From Crocodylus rhombifer (Eukaryota; Chordata; Crocodylia; Crocodylidae), in assembly GCA_038503035.1 (NCBI GenBank), contig JAVSML010000993.1:1-64000 (forward strand): DNA of 64,000 nucleotides, written 5' to 3'. The translations under genes and the position numbers were made by a program. How positions within the stretch are numbered: position 1 is the first letter of the stretch; each line of letters opens with the position of its first letter. The notes beneath the pieces are model-generated. The model was not told where the DNA came from. It did not search any database and saw nothing but the letters and a program-made list of their open reading frames with translations. Of the stretch, positions 41,670-53,253 are shown piece after piece.

Positions 41670-44160
41670 CAACTCGGCTAGTCGACTTGTTCACACCAGT
41701 GTAAACCATTCATTAAGAATGCAGCCACTCTGGTGAAACATAGCAATTGTTCCGATAATTCACTGTAAGCATTTCTTGAAGTGAATGCCTTATCCAATTT
41801 TTCTAATAAAAAGGTCCACAGTAATTTTAATGGGTAGGATCAGTGTCCAGTGTTATGTCTCACCCATAAGACAACATGGATGCTGAATAATTGCAGCAGT
41901 ACCAATTTAAAATCACCTAATGAAATACCCATATACCTTACTATAGCACTTATTCTTGAGAGGACCCTATTGAAGCACTGACTGAACATGATGCCATTCA
42001 TTAAGGAATTAATCTTTTCCCTCTGGTGTCAATGGGAATAGCCTCCTGGTGGCTATTATGACCCTCAGTAGTGTAAGATTTTCATACATGTTTTCAACTT
42101 TCTTTTCCAATTCAGTTTGTGTGATTTTGTTCTAATGCATTCTGTTCTATCCCATCCTTTCTCATTCCTCCTAATCAAAGATGTGGCATAGTACACCAGA
42201 CAAAAGTTCTGTAGAAAATTACGAACAAACCTGCCATAAATTGCAACCCCTCTCGAGACAGATGTCACATATATTGCACTGAAGAAACCGATAAATGAGC
42301 TGAAGTTTCAAAGAACTGAAATGTTCCAGATGAAAAAGTACAGCACAGTAGGCAGACAAGGTGAATTCTCTGGGAAAGCATAATCAACAGGATCAGAGGA
42401 TTTTGTTTCACAGATCAAAACAAAGGGTTGTATTACCTGCCTCCACTAAAGAACAGTACCTGCTGTTTCAGTGGAAGATGATGTTCTCCTCCCACATAAT
42501 TCACTTAATCAGTGCCGTAGTTTGCCAGAGTGAAATTCCTTCCATTTCCCTCTGCTTAAGCCCTGAAGAACAAGATTTGATTTCCCTTATGTTATTCTGT
42601 GCAACATTACTGATAATAACATTGTTTGGTCATTTCTTCGAATCCCCCACAAGTATTTGATTTGAAGGTTTCCTGTAGCAATGTATTGCAAAGACTGATT
42701 ATGCACTGTATGAAAAAATGACACATTTGTAAAGTAATATATTTGCTATTTGCACACCATGTACCTGTGGGTGTGGTATCACTGGTTAATGTGCAGAGCC
42801 ATGTGGCTCACCTCCTACCCACCAATCAATGAATGATTTAAAAAATAAAACAAAACAAAATTCTGTCATAAAATTTGTCCTTCTTTTGCTCAAATATAGA
42901 ATTACTAACATCATCAAAGCCTGGTAAGACATGTCACGAACTTAAAAGCTTATACTGCTATTATCATAACTCCAAATTTGCTATTTGTTTCTTTAAAAAC
43001 AAATTAAAATATCCACTAACAAACAAATTCTGATATAAATGATCTGTTTCTTCACCTATTAATGTTTAACAAATTCTACTTATCCTGTATAGAGCCGTAA
43101 AGTATTTTCCAACCAAGGATCACAAGAAGCTTTACAAATGTGAGTTGGAGAGCCTGATACCAGAGAAAGATTTTTTTTTTTTTTTGGAGTGCAAGGAATG
43201 AAATGTTACACTGAATAAATTCAGCTTTTCACTCCTTGTGAGATATAAGGAACATGCCGGAGAAAGTTCTAACTGAGATTTCTATGAGACTACTTACAGC
43301 TCACTCTTTGAATGTGCCTGGCGTATCTGCACAAAAACACAATGGCAATTGTCATTCTAGCCATTCTGTAATTTGCATGTAAATTAGACTTATCGTTTCA
43401 AATTTTTAACTGAAAAAGTCTTCAATTTTTCGTGCCTCAGTAAATTCATGTGACATGTGTCATCCTCAGTAACCAGGAAGAAACTAGTCTCTGAAGTTAT
43501 AAATGTTTTGCCTTTACATAGGACAGTGAATCTTCTTTTTCCTTTCTCAAGTTTTCACTTTGTATTCCTTTCCCTAACATACCCTGTGAAGAGAAAGCGA
43601 CACCATCAAGTTATAAAATATCAAATGACAAAAGATTACGTGCACCAAAATAATATTTAAAGCAACTAACTTCTGTAATAAGCAACTAGAAAATAACTAA
43701 TTGTTTTCTAATAACCAGCACATTTCTATTAATTGTCAACATTTTTTATTATTTTGTGGTTGACATATCCAGGCAATTTTTAATCCTTGACCTTCTTTTT
43801 TAAGATTTAAAATTGCTAAAATAGTGAAAATATATTTCTAGCATCTGAATTATATAAACAAGATGTTATTTCCACTTGGACAAATCATGGCATCTTTATA
43901 TTAAATAGAGGGGCATGAAATAAAATAGATGATTATGAGCTTGAATAAGTCGGGAGCAATGGTACAATAATAGCTTTTATGTCAGGAGTAATTTTTAAAC
44001 AGACAGCCATATCTGGAGGTACTCTCTATCACTTCGGTCCAATCTGATGAAGGTACATCCATCATCGAACAAAATTGTTACAATACCAGATGTATGCTTT
44101 TCCCATTTACCCTGCAGAAAATAAAAGGCACTGATAAATAATATAGAAACCTGCCTCAAT
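41670..44160. other. Unassigned AT-rich spacer
   Basis: About 2.5 kb of AT-rich DNA with a T16 run near 43175 and short chance frames (42361-42660, 43457-43660) lacking motifs. No repeats were recognised. Confidence 0.45.
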
Positions 44161-44280
44161 GGATGTTAACTCCTTGTGTGCCAAGAGATCAAAATAAAAG
44201 GGTCAGGAACCAAAAAAGTTTTTCTTCCGTCGCTGCTATATTTTTCCACAAAGTGAAAGAGGAAGACCTATGGCAATTAC

Positions 44281-45162
44281 TAGGGCTTTGTGAAGCTTCA
44301 GGTGCTGATGCAATTTGGAGGAGATTTGGCCCGATTCGACAGCTGAATCTCCAAATCTGAATGGAATCATGAGACCAATTAAAAGGACTGAATAGATTTG
44401 AAAAAGATTTGGAGAGCTTCAGAGATTCGTCCAGTCCCCACTTACTGCTGCAGGGAACTGGACCCAGATTCCATGCTGGTAATTAGGGGGCTGGAGGGGA
44501 GGGGGGACTGGAGGAGGGGGAAATGGACCATGGGGGGACTCTTGCCAGGCCCCATCCCTTGCCTGCTCCCCCACCCCCCTGAGTGCCCCCAACCCCCACC
44601 TGCTCCCCTAGTCCCCACCATTGCTGTCCTGCCCAGCCCCAGCTCCTGGCTCTTTAAAAAGAAGCCCCCACTCACCAGCTGCTGCCAGGTGGGGGGGCAA
44701 TCCCCACTGTCCCATGCCATGTGGAGGGCTCTGCCATGAGCCCTCATCCCCTGCCTGCTCTCCCAGCCCCCTCATGGCTGCCCTGCCTGTCCCAGCTCCT
44801 GACTGTTTAAAAAAAAAAAAAAAGCCTCACATTCACCAGCTGCTGCAGCAGCCATGGGGGCTTCTGGGGCCTCATGGCAGAATGCGGGGCAGTGGGGGGC
44901 AGCAGGGATCACCCCCTTCCTGGCAGCAGCCAGTGAGTGCGGGGCTTTTATTTTTAAAAGGCTGGGAGCTGGGGCCAGGCAGGGCAGCCATTGATGGGGA
45001 TGGGAGAGAGGGCTGATTCAGAGATTTGTCTGACTCTCCAAATCAGATTCAGCTAAATTGATTCAGAACAGTGATTCAAATTGCCGAATGAAGTCACTGT
45101 GCCCTGAATTAGCTGAATCTGAATCCAAAGTGAATAGTAAGTAGTCACTTCGCACTGGCCTA
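44281..45162. mobile_element. hAT-type element with GATTC/GAATC subterminal arrays, copy 2
   Basis: The ends TAGGGCTTTGTGAAGC and (reverse complement) TAGGCCAGTGCGAAGT are flanked by GCAATTAC (44273-44280) and GAAATTGC (45163-45170), a 6-of-8 match. The subterminal 'AATCTCCAAATCTGAAT' and 'GATTCAGAACAGTGATTC' clusters match 23023-23776. The GC-rich middle is partly duplicated in tandem (about 44525-44700 and 44735-44890), which explains the greater length (882 bp). It encodes no transposase. Confidence 0.82.
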
Positions 45163-45174
45163 GAAATTGCTCCA

Positions 45175-45620
45175 TAAGATGCAAGGAGGAAGTCCTTTCA
45201 GTAGGTGGGCATGATTTTCTTTTCTCTTTCTTGCTAAAGAAGGTATTAAATGAAATATGTTTGCCTACATGCAAAATGTGTTATATCTTGAAATCAAAGG
45301 TCCATCAATATACATAGAATATAGCATGCCTAACACCTGAGAAAAAGTATAACTTGAAAAATACCTACAGTGGAAAAGCTAAAGTTCATCCAGGATACCA
45401 ACTGATTGCACTGAAGAGTATGATAGTGTGGACTGGATAGCTCCAGGTGAGGAAGGGGTTAGGGAGAGCTTCTGGGCTGGGTTGGTCCCATACCGGTATG
45501 ACTGGAGCCAAGGCCAGGCCTGGAGGAATGGTAGAAAAGGGTAGAAGCAGGGTCAGAGAGGGGAGGAATCTCAGTGCTGCCTGAGCCTGGATTCAGGTCA
45601 GAAGTCCTCTGAAGAGAAAA
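45175..45620. other. Unassigned spacer
   Basis: AT-rich to 45420, then a G-rich stretch (GGGGTTAGGGAGAGC) leading into the shared repeat at 45626. Confidence 0.4.
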
Positions 45621-45625
45621 CACTG

Positions 45626-45766
45626 GATTCCCAGATCAACATGGGAACCTGTGGGTAGACTGCAGCACAGGGAGTGGGGAGCTGTCCTGTTGCCCAATTA
45701 CAGAGACACTGGGGCACTAAATGCTGTACAACTATAATATTTTGTTATAGAAAACAAAACAAAAAA
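45626..45766 (+). repeat. 'ACACTGGGGCACTRAATGCTGTACAAC' repeat, copy 1
   Basis: It shares ATTCCCAGATCAACATGGG, GGGGAGCTGTCC, 'CCCAATTACAGAGACACTGG', 'AATGCTGTACAACTATAATA' and 'TTTTGTTATAGAAAACAAAA' with 49687-49803, in order, plus about 22 bp absent from that copy. Both end in an A-rich tail. Class unknown; an LTR piece is possible. Confidence 0.7.
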
Positions 45767-46119
45767 AAAGAAAGAGAACCAGAATGTATTGCTGTTTCTA
45801 TCTAAGTTGAAATTTCCTATCATTATAAATCACAGTTTTTTAATATAATTTAGAAAAACAATAATTTATCAATATTTATTATTTATTTATTCTGTACGCC
45901 AAGAGCTTCCCAAGGAAAAGGACCAGGATTCTGATTTGTACCACAATTTGTCATCCTAATTGAAACAACTATGTGTACTCCCAAATTTTGGCTGATGTAG
46001 ACAAAATGTATAACTATATCCTTTTGTATTAATAATTTTATATATTTTGTTCTTAATAGCATATAACACATAACACAGTACATAATTATGTATAATTTGT
46101 ATTTATATAGCCTTTTACA

Positions 46120-46290
46120 CTGAAGCACATCCATCTTGGAATTTCTTAGTATGTTAACAAATTACCACTCATATTATCTTGGGGAAATAATGCCAGTTTT
46201 ACAAGTGGAGAAACTGACTCATAGAGCAGGCCTACTTTGAAAGACTTAAGTGCTTAAAATTACACAACTGTATAAAAATGTCATTTTTTA
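46120..46290 (+). mobile_element. MIR/CORE-SINE remnant
   Basis: GCCAGTTTTACAAGTGGAGA, then AACTGACTCATAGAG, 'GACTTAAGTGCTTAAAATTACACAAC' follows the MIR-type order 'TTTTACAGATGGGGAAACTGAGGCACAGAG..TTGCCCAAGGTCACAC'. Decayed but recognisable. Confidence 0.6.
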
Positions 46291-46299
46291 GACATAAAA

Positions 46300-47715
46300 G
46301 GCACCTGCATCTCTGAATGAATTCCTTGAGACTCAAACCCTTTGATTATCAGATAACACTTCATAGATATCTAAGGTCTAGTTTGAACACTTTTTCAAAG
46401 GGAACACTGATCTCACACTGGGCAGTTGGTAAAGGTCCCAGTTGAAGGCTCAGCAATGTGCAAATGTAACCGGTAGGGCCACTGGCTGTGTGGGTGCTTC
46501 TAATACCCCAAAAATAAATTGGCAAGCACGGCCTTTTCCAGTCAAACTGTTAAATCTGCTCCCAGATTAAATGTCCACCTCCACTGGATGTGTAATAACA
46601 GCATTTCCAGAAGAGACAGCCAATGAGTTCTCTCAAAGACAGAAAAGTGTGAATAGTGGAGGAAGTTCTGGCTCTCTCCTGTGCTATAAAAGAAGTGAGA
46701 GAGAGAGGAGCACAGATGAAACAAAGCATAAGCCATTGAGTGAGCAGGCAGAAGTGCAAGTGACAGATCAAATACCCGAGGCAATATGACCAATTCATCC
46801 TTCCCTGGTTCCCAGCCAGTTCCTTCTACTGGACAGATGTCCATATCACAAAAAATGTCCCACAGCTAACAGTCTGGAGAGAGAGAACAAAACATGAATG
46901 AACCTGGGGGCTGAATTATCCTTTTATATGTGCCTCTTTAGATCACTAGTGAAGTCTGCACTGCTGCTTTCCAAGTTTTAACCACATTCTCATTGCTACA
47001 AAGAAAGGTGCTGTCAATCAAATATGAAATTAAATTTTCCCACTATATATGAACATCTTAGTAGGTGGTACAGTTGTTTTTCTGATTATCTTACAAGAAA
47101 AGAAATCATAAGCTCTAAAGACAAAAGCAATCTTTTAAACCTATAGTTCTTCAGCCAACTATAGATTTTTCATTACTCCGGGGGTAAGAGCAGACTCTTG
47201 AATCATAATAGATTAATTTGCTTTCAGAAAATTGAAGAGGTGCTGGAAGAAAAATAGAATTGTGCGTAGAGGGAGCAGGGTAAATTTTAGTCGTAATGTT
47301 AGTATCTTTACTTTCTGTTCTACAAAGGAATTAGTATTTTGAGGATTAGCCTGAATTATTTTCAAAAAGCATATTGTTTTGCTCTGCCAGAAAGACAGTG
47401 CAAATATCCATTTTTCATTAACAGCATTTTAATATAATATGCAGTATATTCCAACTAAGGTGTTTATCAATTCAGTGCCATTGTGGGAGATTTTAATGAG
47501 CCAAGCCCATAGTCTCTCATAGACTACATCCATTCATTATCCAATGCCTTGGCCAATTTGAGTCTCAGTTCCCCAAACAATCTGCCTCCAGCTGTTATCT
47601 GAATTTGTCCTTGCAAAATGTTTTCATCAGTTCTGAAGACTTTCATAGAACAGGCTGGGAAATTGTTTCATGTTGTTGGGATAGGCATGGATAGATAATA
47701 AAAAGAAGGTAAAAA
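46300..47715. other. Unassigned spacer
   Basis: The minus-strand frames at 46542-46844 have no domain. No element was recognised. Confidence 0.4.
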
Positions 47716-47721
47716 TCGATT

Positions 47722-47775
47722 AGGCTCTGATTCAGTTAAGCCCTTATGCATGGGGAAGTCCATTCCTATTCCTTA
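47722..47775 (+). repeat. Ancient 'GGCTCTGATTCAG' repeat fragment
   Basis: AGGCTCTGATTCAGTTAAGCC followed by 'CATGGGGAAGTCC' resembles 14638-14705. Confidence 0.35.
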
Positions 47776-47804
47776 AGAAGTTTATACACATGCCAGGAGT
47801 GTGT

Positions 47805-47960
47805 GTGAGGTGAGGGGAGGGCACTTAAATTACAGCGGCTCTGAGAGCCACCCTAATGAAAGCACCCTAACTGTACTGTGTATCAGCATCCCTGCACAGA
47901 AAAATGGTGGTAGGGGTGCTTTAACTAAAGCACGTTCCACTTCCCAGCAGCTCCAGCATG
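47805..47960. mobile_element. Small TIR element (GTGTCTCATG family), copy 3
   Basis: 'CTCTGAGAGCCACCCTAATG', 'GTGTATCAGCATCCCTGCAC' and 'ATGGTGGTAGGGGTGCTTTA' match the left half of copy 1 including its flank. The right half is missing, so the copy is truncated. Confidence 0.55.
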
Positions 47961-48099
47961 TACTTTTGCATTTAGTTAGTCAAAGAGAGAGAAAGGGGGG
48001 AGAGAGAGAGAATGAACTCATCTACAAAATGGGACCATGTGGTATATTTTTCATCATTCTATCCCTCTAATATTTTTTTGTCACTCCATCAGTTCATGT

Positions 48100-49300
48100 T
48101 TTTTTAAGCTGTTGCAGGATGGGTCCTGGAGCAGTTGTGGCATCCCTAGGGCCGTCCTAATCCCACCTGCACTCCCGCTTCTCCCTATAACCTCCCCTGT
48201 TTTTTTCATCTGCCACACCTTGATGTTCCTTTATTATAAATTGAAAGGGTACCCCTGAGTCCTGGAGTGCTCTCACTGTCCTCTGCCAATCTAACCACCC
48301 CCTCAGAGCCTCTGGGTCCTTGGATCAGTAATCTAAACTACTCTGTTCTCCACGGGTGTCCCTCTCTACCCCGGTGGACCTAGTGTGTGGCTGGAACTAT
48401 GAGCTATTAGTCACCACCTATGGGCCCAATGGCCCTTATTTAAACCTTAGGGCTCTTGATCTTGGCTTTCTACTGCCCCTACAGCCATCTCCCTGCCTCA
48501 CAGATGCCACTTGGACACTGTTTGCCTTCTGTAGGCTACAGCAAAGAAGGCTGAAGCCCATACAGGGTTGACTGGTTGCCTAGGCCCAGTAGCTCTGACA
48601 TGGGCTTTTCAGTTTCTCCTCTTGTTGGTCCCAAGCCACCTCTATTGCCCCCTCTGTATTCAGGCTCTGGCCCTCTTGGCTTATTCCTGCCTGTGCTCTG
48701 CACCCCTGCCCCTGGCAGGGCTCAAAACCTAGAGTGCCCCTCAGGTGTCCCCATCTCCTCTTCCTACCCCTACAGCCACACCCCATCCTCCAATACAAAA
48801 CTAGAACAAAAATACAAGCAACCACTTTAAATTCAAAATCCCCACTTTGGGTCATCATACTACTGCCAAGCCACCTTCCCACCCTGGCTCTCTCAGATCT
48901 GGCAGTACCTGCCGTGGCTTCCAGCTCTCACCCCGCAACAGCCTGAGGTGATAGGAGCCCCTCTCCCTGCAGGGCTCAGGGGTGCACTGCCCTCCATCTC
49001 AGGGGCCTAGGCTTACATCCTCTGGGCTCCTCCCCTTCTGGTCAGGTGCTCTTCTGACCAGCTGCAAGTGCGCCCCCTCAGCCTCCAGGGAAGCTTACAG
49101 CTGTTCCTCCAGCTAAACTATAGCAGTGCCCGTGCTTCCTAACCAGGGTGCTAGGCAGCTAGTCCCTCAATAGGCGCTTGCAGCCTATGGGACCCTAGCT
49201 GCCTACTCCCCTGCAGCTAGCCCAGAATCAGTTGTCTTCCCCGACCTTGGGACATACCTGCCGCAGCTTCTCTCTTAAAGCAACAGGAACCTGGGGAACA
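48100..49300. repeat. Unclassified pyrimidine/GC-rich repeat-like block
   Basis: About 1.2 kb of C- and T-rich plus-strand text (CCTCCCC, CCCCTGCAG, GGCTCAGGGGTGCAC) in AT-rich surroundings. On the minus strand 'GTTGCTTTAAGAGAGAAGCTGC' resembles LTR or transposon ends of reptile genomes, but no termini were fixed. Frames of 70-100 codons in several phases are by-products. Confidence 0.35.
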
Positions 49301-49559
49301 AGATCATAATTATCCAAGTCTTGGTCTTAGTTTTGCAAATCCTTAGCTTCCATACTGAGACCTGATATCCTTAACTAACTCCATCTGAAAGAGAATATTA
49401 AACCAAGTGAATTAAGCTGAACTGGTTAATTGGGACTAGTATATTTTCCTTTACAAAAGATCCCAAGCAGGCAACACTGGTTAGTTTCACTTTGACCAAA
49501 CATTTCATATCATTTTTTTAAAGTTGTATTCAAACCAATTTCTACTTGATACGCTGCTC

Positions 49560-49665
49560 TGTGCATGCCTTTTCATAGCATCTGATAGCAAGCTCAGGCT
49601 CCTGAAAGCTTATGCTATATGTCTCTGATTTAATTACTCTATAAGGTGTAATCTACTCTGACTTA
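49560..49665 (-). repeat. GGCAGGACA..CATAAGCTTTC repeat, antisense copy
   Basis: Its reverse complement gives AGACATATAGCATAAGCTTTC and 'GCTATCAGATGC', in the order of 530-690 and 1565-1670. Confidence 0.5.
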
Positions 49666-49686
49666 TGCCTTTTTTCCCAAGCCACC

Positions 49687-49803
49687 ATTCCTAGATCAGC
49701 CTGGGTACCTGTGGGGAGCTGTCCCAGCACCTAATTACAGGGACACTGGGGCACTGAATGCTGTACAACTGTAATATTTTGTTGTAGAAAACAAAAACGA
49801 AAA
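49687..49803 (+). repeat. 'ACACTGGGGCACTRAATGCTGTACAAC' repeat, copy 2
   Basis: Direct repeat of 45626-45766, about 4.1 kb downstream, with roughly 15% differences plus indels. It is followed by A-rich AAAACAAAAACGAAAAAAG. Confidence 0.7.
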
Positions 49804-49829
49804 AAGAGAAAGATACAGCAAGACACAGT

Positions 49830-50460
49830 TAGCCTAAATTTTCTCTTGAAACCATCACAGCACTCACAAAATTCCAGTCAAGCACACAAAGCAAACAAGG
49901 TCTCAGCTCTCACTTTTATGTCCAGACCTGGAGTTAATTAAGTGGAGACAGAATCTGGAGAATTTATCTGCAAAACACTAGTGAGTCTCTAAAAAATGTA
50001 TGCCAACTGCAATTTTTCATAGCCTTGTAATTTGACCAAATTTGGACAGATTTTCACTTAGACAGCAGTGGCACATCCTTGACACAAAGTTCTACCAAAT
50101 TTAGGATCACTCCCAAAACTTGGATGGGCTTGGGATTTTCATGTTTCACCCTAGACAAAAAGATGTGGACCTCCATTTTCAGAAATGGCTGACCCATTTT
50201 GCTGATTTTTTTCAGAATAATTCAGCCTGAGTCAGAAACCCAGCAGGGACAACTTCAGACCTCCAATAGTAAGACTATCCAGTTAAGAATGCCCCGTGAC
50301 TCAGTTGTTGATTTCAGTTGTTGGCTATGACCCCTATTCCTGTGTGGATGAATTATGAAAGAATCCTTTTCTATATGAAGTCATGCTATTTAGTCCACAG
50401 GACTAAGGTTAATACCTTGTAAAAAACTAAAATTGGTAATTCAGTTCACTGAACTCTACC
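49830..50460. other. Unassigned spacer
   Basis: No element or coding frame can be supported. Confidence 0.4.
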
Positions 50461-50469
50461 TCCCTTACT

Positions 50470-50640
50470 TAGTCTGGATGCAGTATTCCAGCAGGTTAAT
50501 AGGCAGCACGGATCTGTCTTTTAGATGAAATGTTGACATTGACATCCTGACAACCAATGGTCATTTAAGATCCTATGATACTGAACTTTTATCAGTGAAG
50601 AACTAAAAACTTCCATTTCTCAAAGGGTGACTGTAATACT
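50470..50640 (+). repeat. Ancient vertebrate repeat fragment
   Basis: GGATCTGTCTTTTAGATGAAATGTTGACATTG, 'CATCCTGACAACCAATGGTCATTTAAGATCC' follows the order of an old, widely conserved vertebrate repeat (CTGTCTTTCAGATGAGACGTTAAA..GGTCATTAAAGATCCCA). Class not certain; possibly a LINE 3' piece. Confidence 0.5.
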
Positions 50641-50644
50641 GTAG

Positions 50645-52655
50645 TCTATCCCTTTAGGAAGGACCAGGCAGTCCTGTAGAGAGAGTCTAACTGCAAGGCA
50701 TTTGGATAAAGAGGGACTATACTTCGAGGAACTATAAAAAGCTTCCAGAAGAGGATACTGGAGAGAAATTTAACTGGTTGCTGCCAGAAGAAGCCAGGCT
50801 GCTATGCTGGCAGCCAGAGCCAGAGGATTCCTCCTGAAGTGCCTGGGATGAGGCGTAAGGATTTGGTTTTGTTTTTCTACTTTTTGCTTGTGTGCATCTT
50901 AAGGACTGTGTCTTCTCAACAACTGACTGAGAAGATCTTTGGGGCGGGGGGGGGGGGGCAGGAATATGACTACAAAAGCCAGTAGGTTCTATTTATTCCT
51001 CCTGAAAAAGAAGCAAGGAGAATTTTCTCATTCACCAGGCTCCACCTGATATGATTTTTTTCCCTTAGGGCAAAAAAAAATGCTATGTTTTACTGTACCC
51101 TTCTTCTTCGTGAGCTTTTTCTCACTTAGGCACAAATTACGATAATTTAGAGTGGGGGTGGAGGAACCCCTTCTGACCATTTTTCTGTTTTATTGGTCAA
51201 AACAATGCTATGGTTTGCAGCCAAAAATTCAGAGAATATGCAATCTTTTTACAGTCATATGGCTTCTTTCTCTTTGCACTGCTTCCTTTGTATGCATTTG
51301 GAAATGTGAACATGTATGCATGCAAACTTACCTCGCAGTATAACATCCAAGGAGATTTCATTTCAAGAGAAAGTAACACTCCCAAACATTAGAATTAAAA
51401 ATGTTATATGCTTAAGGATAAACCATGAATATTGTTTGGGGGGGAGGGGGGAGTTACTGTTTGTTTGTTTTAAATTTGACCTTTTTATTTTTGTCCACTT
51501 TTTTTGCCAAATCTCACAAGCGTCACAAGAGGTGGATTGCTAACACTGGCATCCCAATAAAGTTCCAGTTTCACAATTTTATTTTGTTGACCTAAACTCT
51601 CTTTCTGATGTATCTTTTGGAATTTGTGTTCCATTTCCATCTCTGATCCAAAATGATTAGATTGTATTGTTTATACATTTTTAAACCTACGCGATTCCAA
51701 CTCAGAATTGAACATACTTTGGTCAGTGATGTTCACAAGATGCAGCATACAGCTGGTATATTTTTGACAAACAAGCTTTTTGCTGTCAAAATATGCTAAC
51801 CTCCTCTGGAAGCCAAGCTTGTTCACAAGACTTACTGATTCCAGCAAAGTTTTCAATCGGAAGTTTTCTGAGGTTCTCTATGAATATGAGTGACCTAAAT
51901 TAAAAATGTTTTCCATCCAAACTACTGGTTTGATATAATTCTAGTTTTAAAAATAAACAAATAAAGCTTCTGGATTCTTTGCAGCACAGAACAAGAGCAA
52001 GTTTAAAACCTCCGTAGTTAACCCTAAATAGAATTGTCCTCCAGCCAACTTAAAAGCAAAATAAATTGGAAAAGCAATTCAAACTCATCTCCTAAAAACT
52101 CGATCAACTAACCCTTCAGAATGTCTTATCAGAAATACAATACTAAGACCCAAAGGAGAGGTACAAAACATATGCATAACTAATTTAAAGTAAGATTAAA
52201 AGTCATGGAGGGACAATGGGACTACAAAGGAAAACTCCAGAGAAAATACTTGGAAGCAGTATTTATGATGCGATCAAAAAAAAAAAAGGATGAAGGCTCA
52301 AAAGCATAAATGTTCTTGTTGATAAGCCTTCAACAGAAGATGAAATATCTGCTGTGCTTCTTTATATCAAGAAAAATGTCACTTTTTTATAGTGAAAATC
52401 CCCAGTAATACACAAAACATACATGATAATACCAGTAGATGAAATTAATGATTTGGATGTTCAGTTTGGCTTACATAAGTATCCAGAACTAACTATTCAA
52501 ATTATCTGGAACTTTCAGGCTAAATGCCCAGGTCCACTAAGGTTTTCAGGTATCTACATCACTTAAATTTCTATAGCAATTAGGTGCCCATATAGGACTA
52601 AGGCATATTTGTGAATCTGATCCTAAGAAGCATCTCACGCCCCTTCATTTTCCAC
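50645..52655. other. Unassigned AT-rich spacer
   Basis: Contains G-rich runs at 50940-50958 and 51438-51452 and a decayed 'TTAGGTGCCCATATAGG' fragment near 52580. No gene or named element was recognised. Confidence 0.45.
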
Positions 52656-52659
52656 TAAC

Positions 52660-52965
52660 CAGCAGACATGCAGCAGGTGTGAGTGCATACACCCGAATCC
52701 TTGATGCAGATGATAAAACAAAGGAAGAATTTTATTCTAATACAAGTCAAATTCTGTTATCAGTCCCCAAAGAACATAAGATAATTCATCTTCACGATTT
52801 CAATGTTAGAATAGGAAGGAACTCTAAAATACAGACAGGAACACTTGGAAAGGAAGGGTTGGAGAAAGATTTCATTCAAATTGGCTCTCCTGAGAAAGTG
52901 TTCAGAATAAGATTTCATTGTCACAAACTATTCCATCAAAGTAACAAATGGAAGACATGATAGGG
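52660..52965 (+). mobile_element. RTE-like LINE endonuclease fragment, sense
   Basis: The open frame at 52679-52960 (93 codons) reads SAYTRILDADDKTKEEFYSN, ILLSVPKEHKIIHLHDFNVR, IGRNSKIQTGTLGKEGLEKD and LFHQSNKWKT. It corresponds to the SAYAP-LDA..GDFNARVGR..GTIGKEG..LFRQRNKYKT segment of the APE-like endonuclease of RTE-type LINEs. The catalytic GDFN site reads HDFN. No reverse transcriptase follows. Host genes annotated as craniofacial development protein 2-like carry this same domain and derive from such LINEs. Confidence 0.8.
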
Positions 52966-53009
52966 AGTTTGTACACGCTACGGGGGTTTACTTCAGTCTA
53001 ATTCTCCCT

Positions 53010-53250
53010 AAATTAAAGTGGTGGGCACCTGACCTGAGCAGTCCTGGAGGGCACTGCAGCTGCAGAGGAAAGCACCGGGCCCCCACACAGCTCAAGCAGG
53101 CGGGCAGGCTCTGGGGTGAAAAAAGATCAGACTCGCTTTTTTTTTCTTCAGTGGAACCTGCCTTCCTGGGCTGCTGCTGCTGGGCTGCCTATACAGCCCC
53201 TGAGATGAACAGGGCCTGGTGCTTCCCTCTGCGGCAAATGAAACCACCTC
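53010..53250. other. GC-rich patch of unknown origin
   Basis: GC-rich text with CTGCTGCTGCTGGGC next to the CR1 3' end. The 64-codon frame across it has no motif. Possibly a transposon fragment. Confidence 0.3.
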
Positions 53251-53253
53251 AGA

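Noticed and set aside
52679..52960. A host craniofacial development protein 2-like gene
   Set aside because: The domain is the LINE endonuclease that gives such annotations their similarity. Only a fragment is present, the catalytic site is altered, and no exon structure was found.
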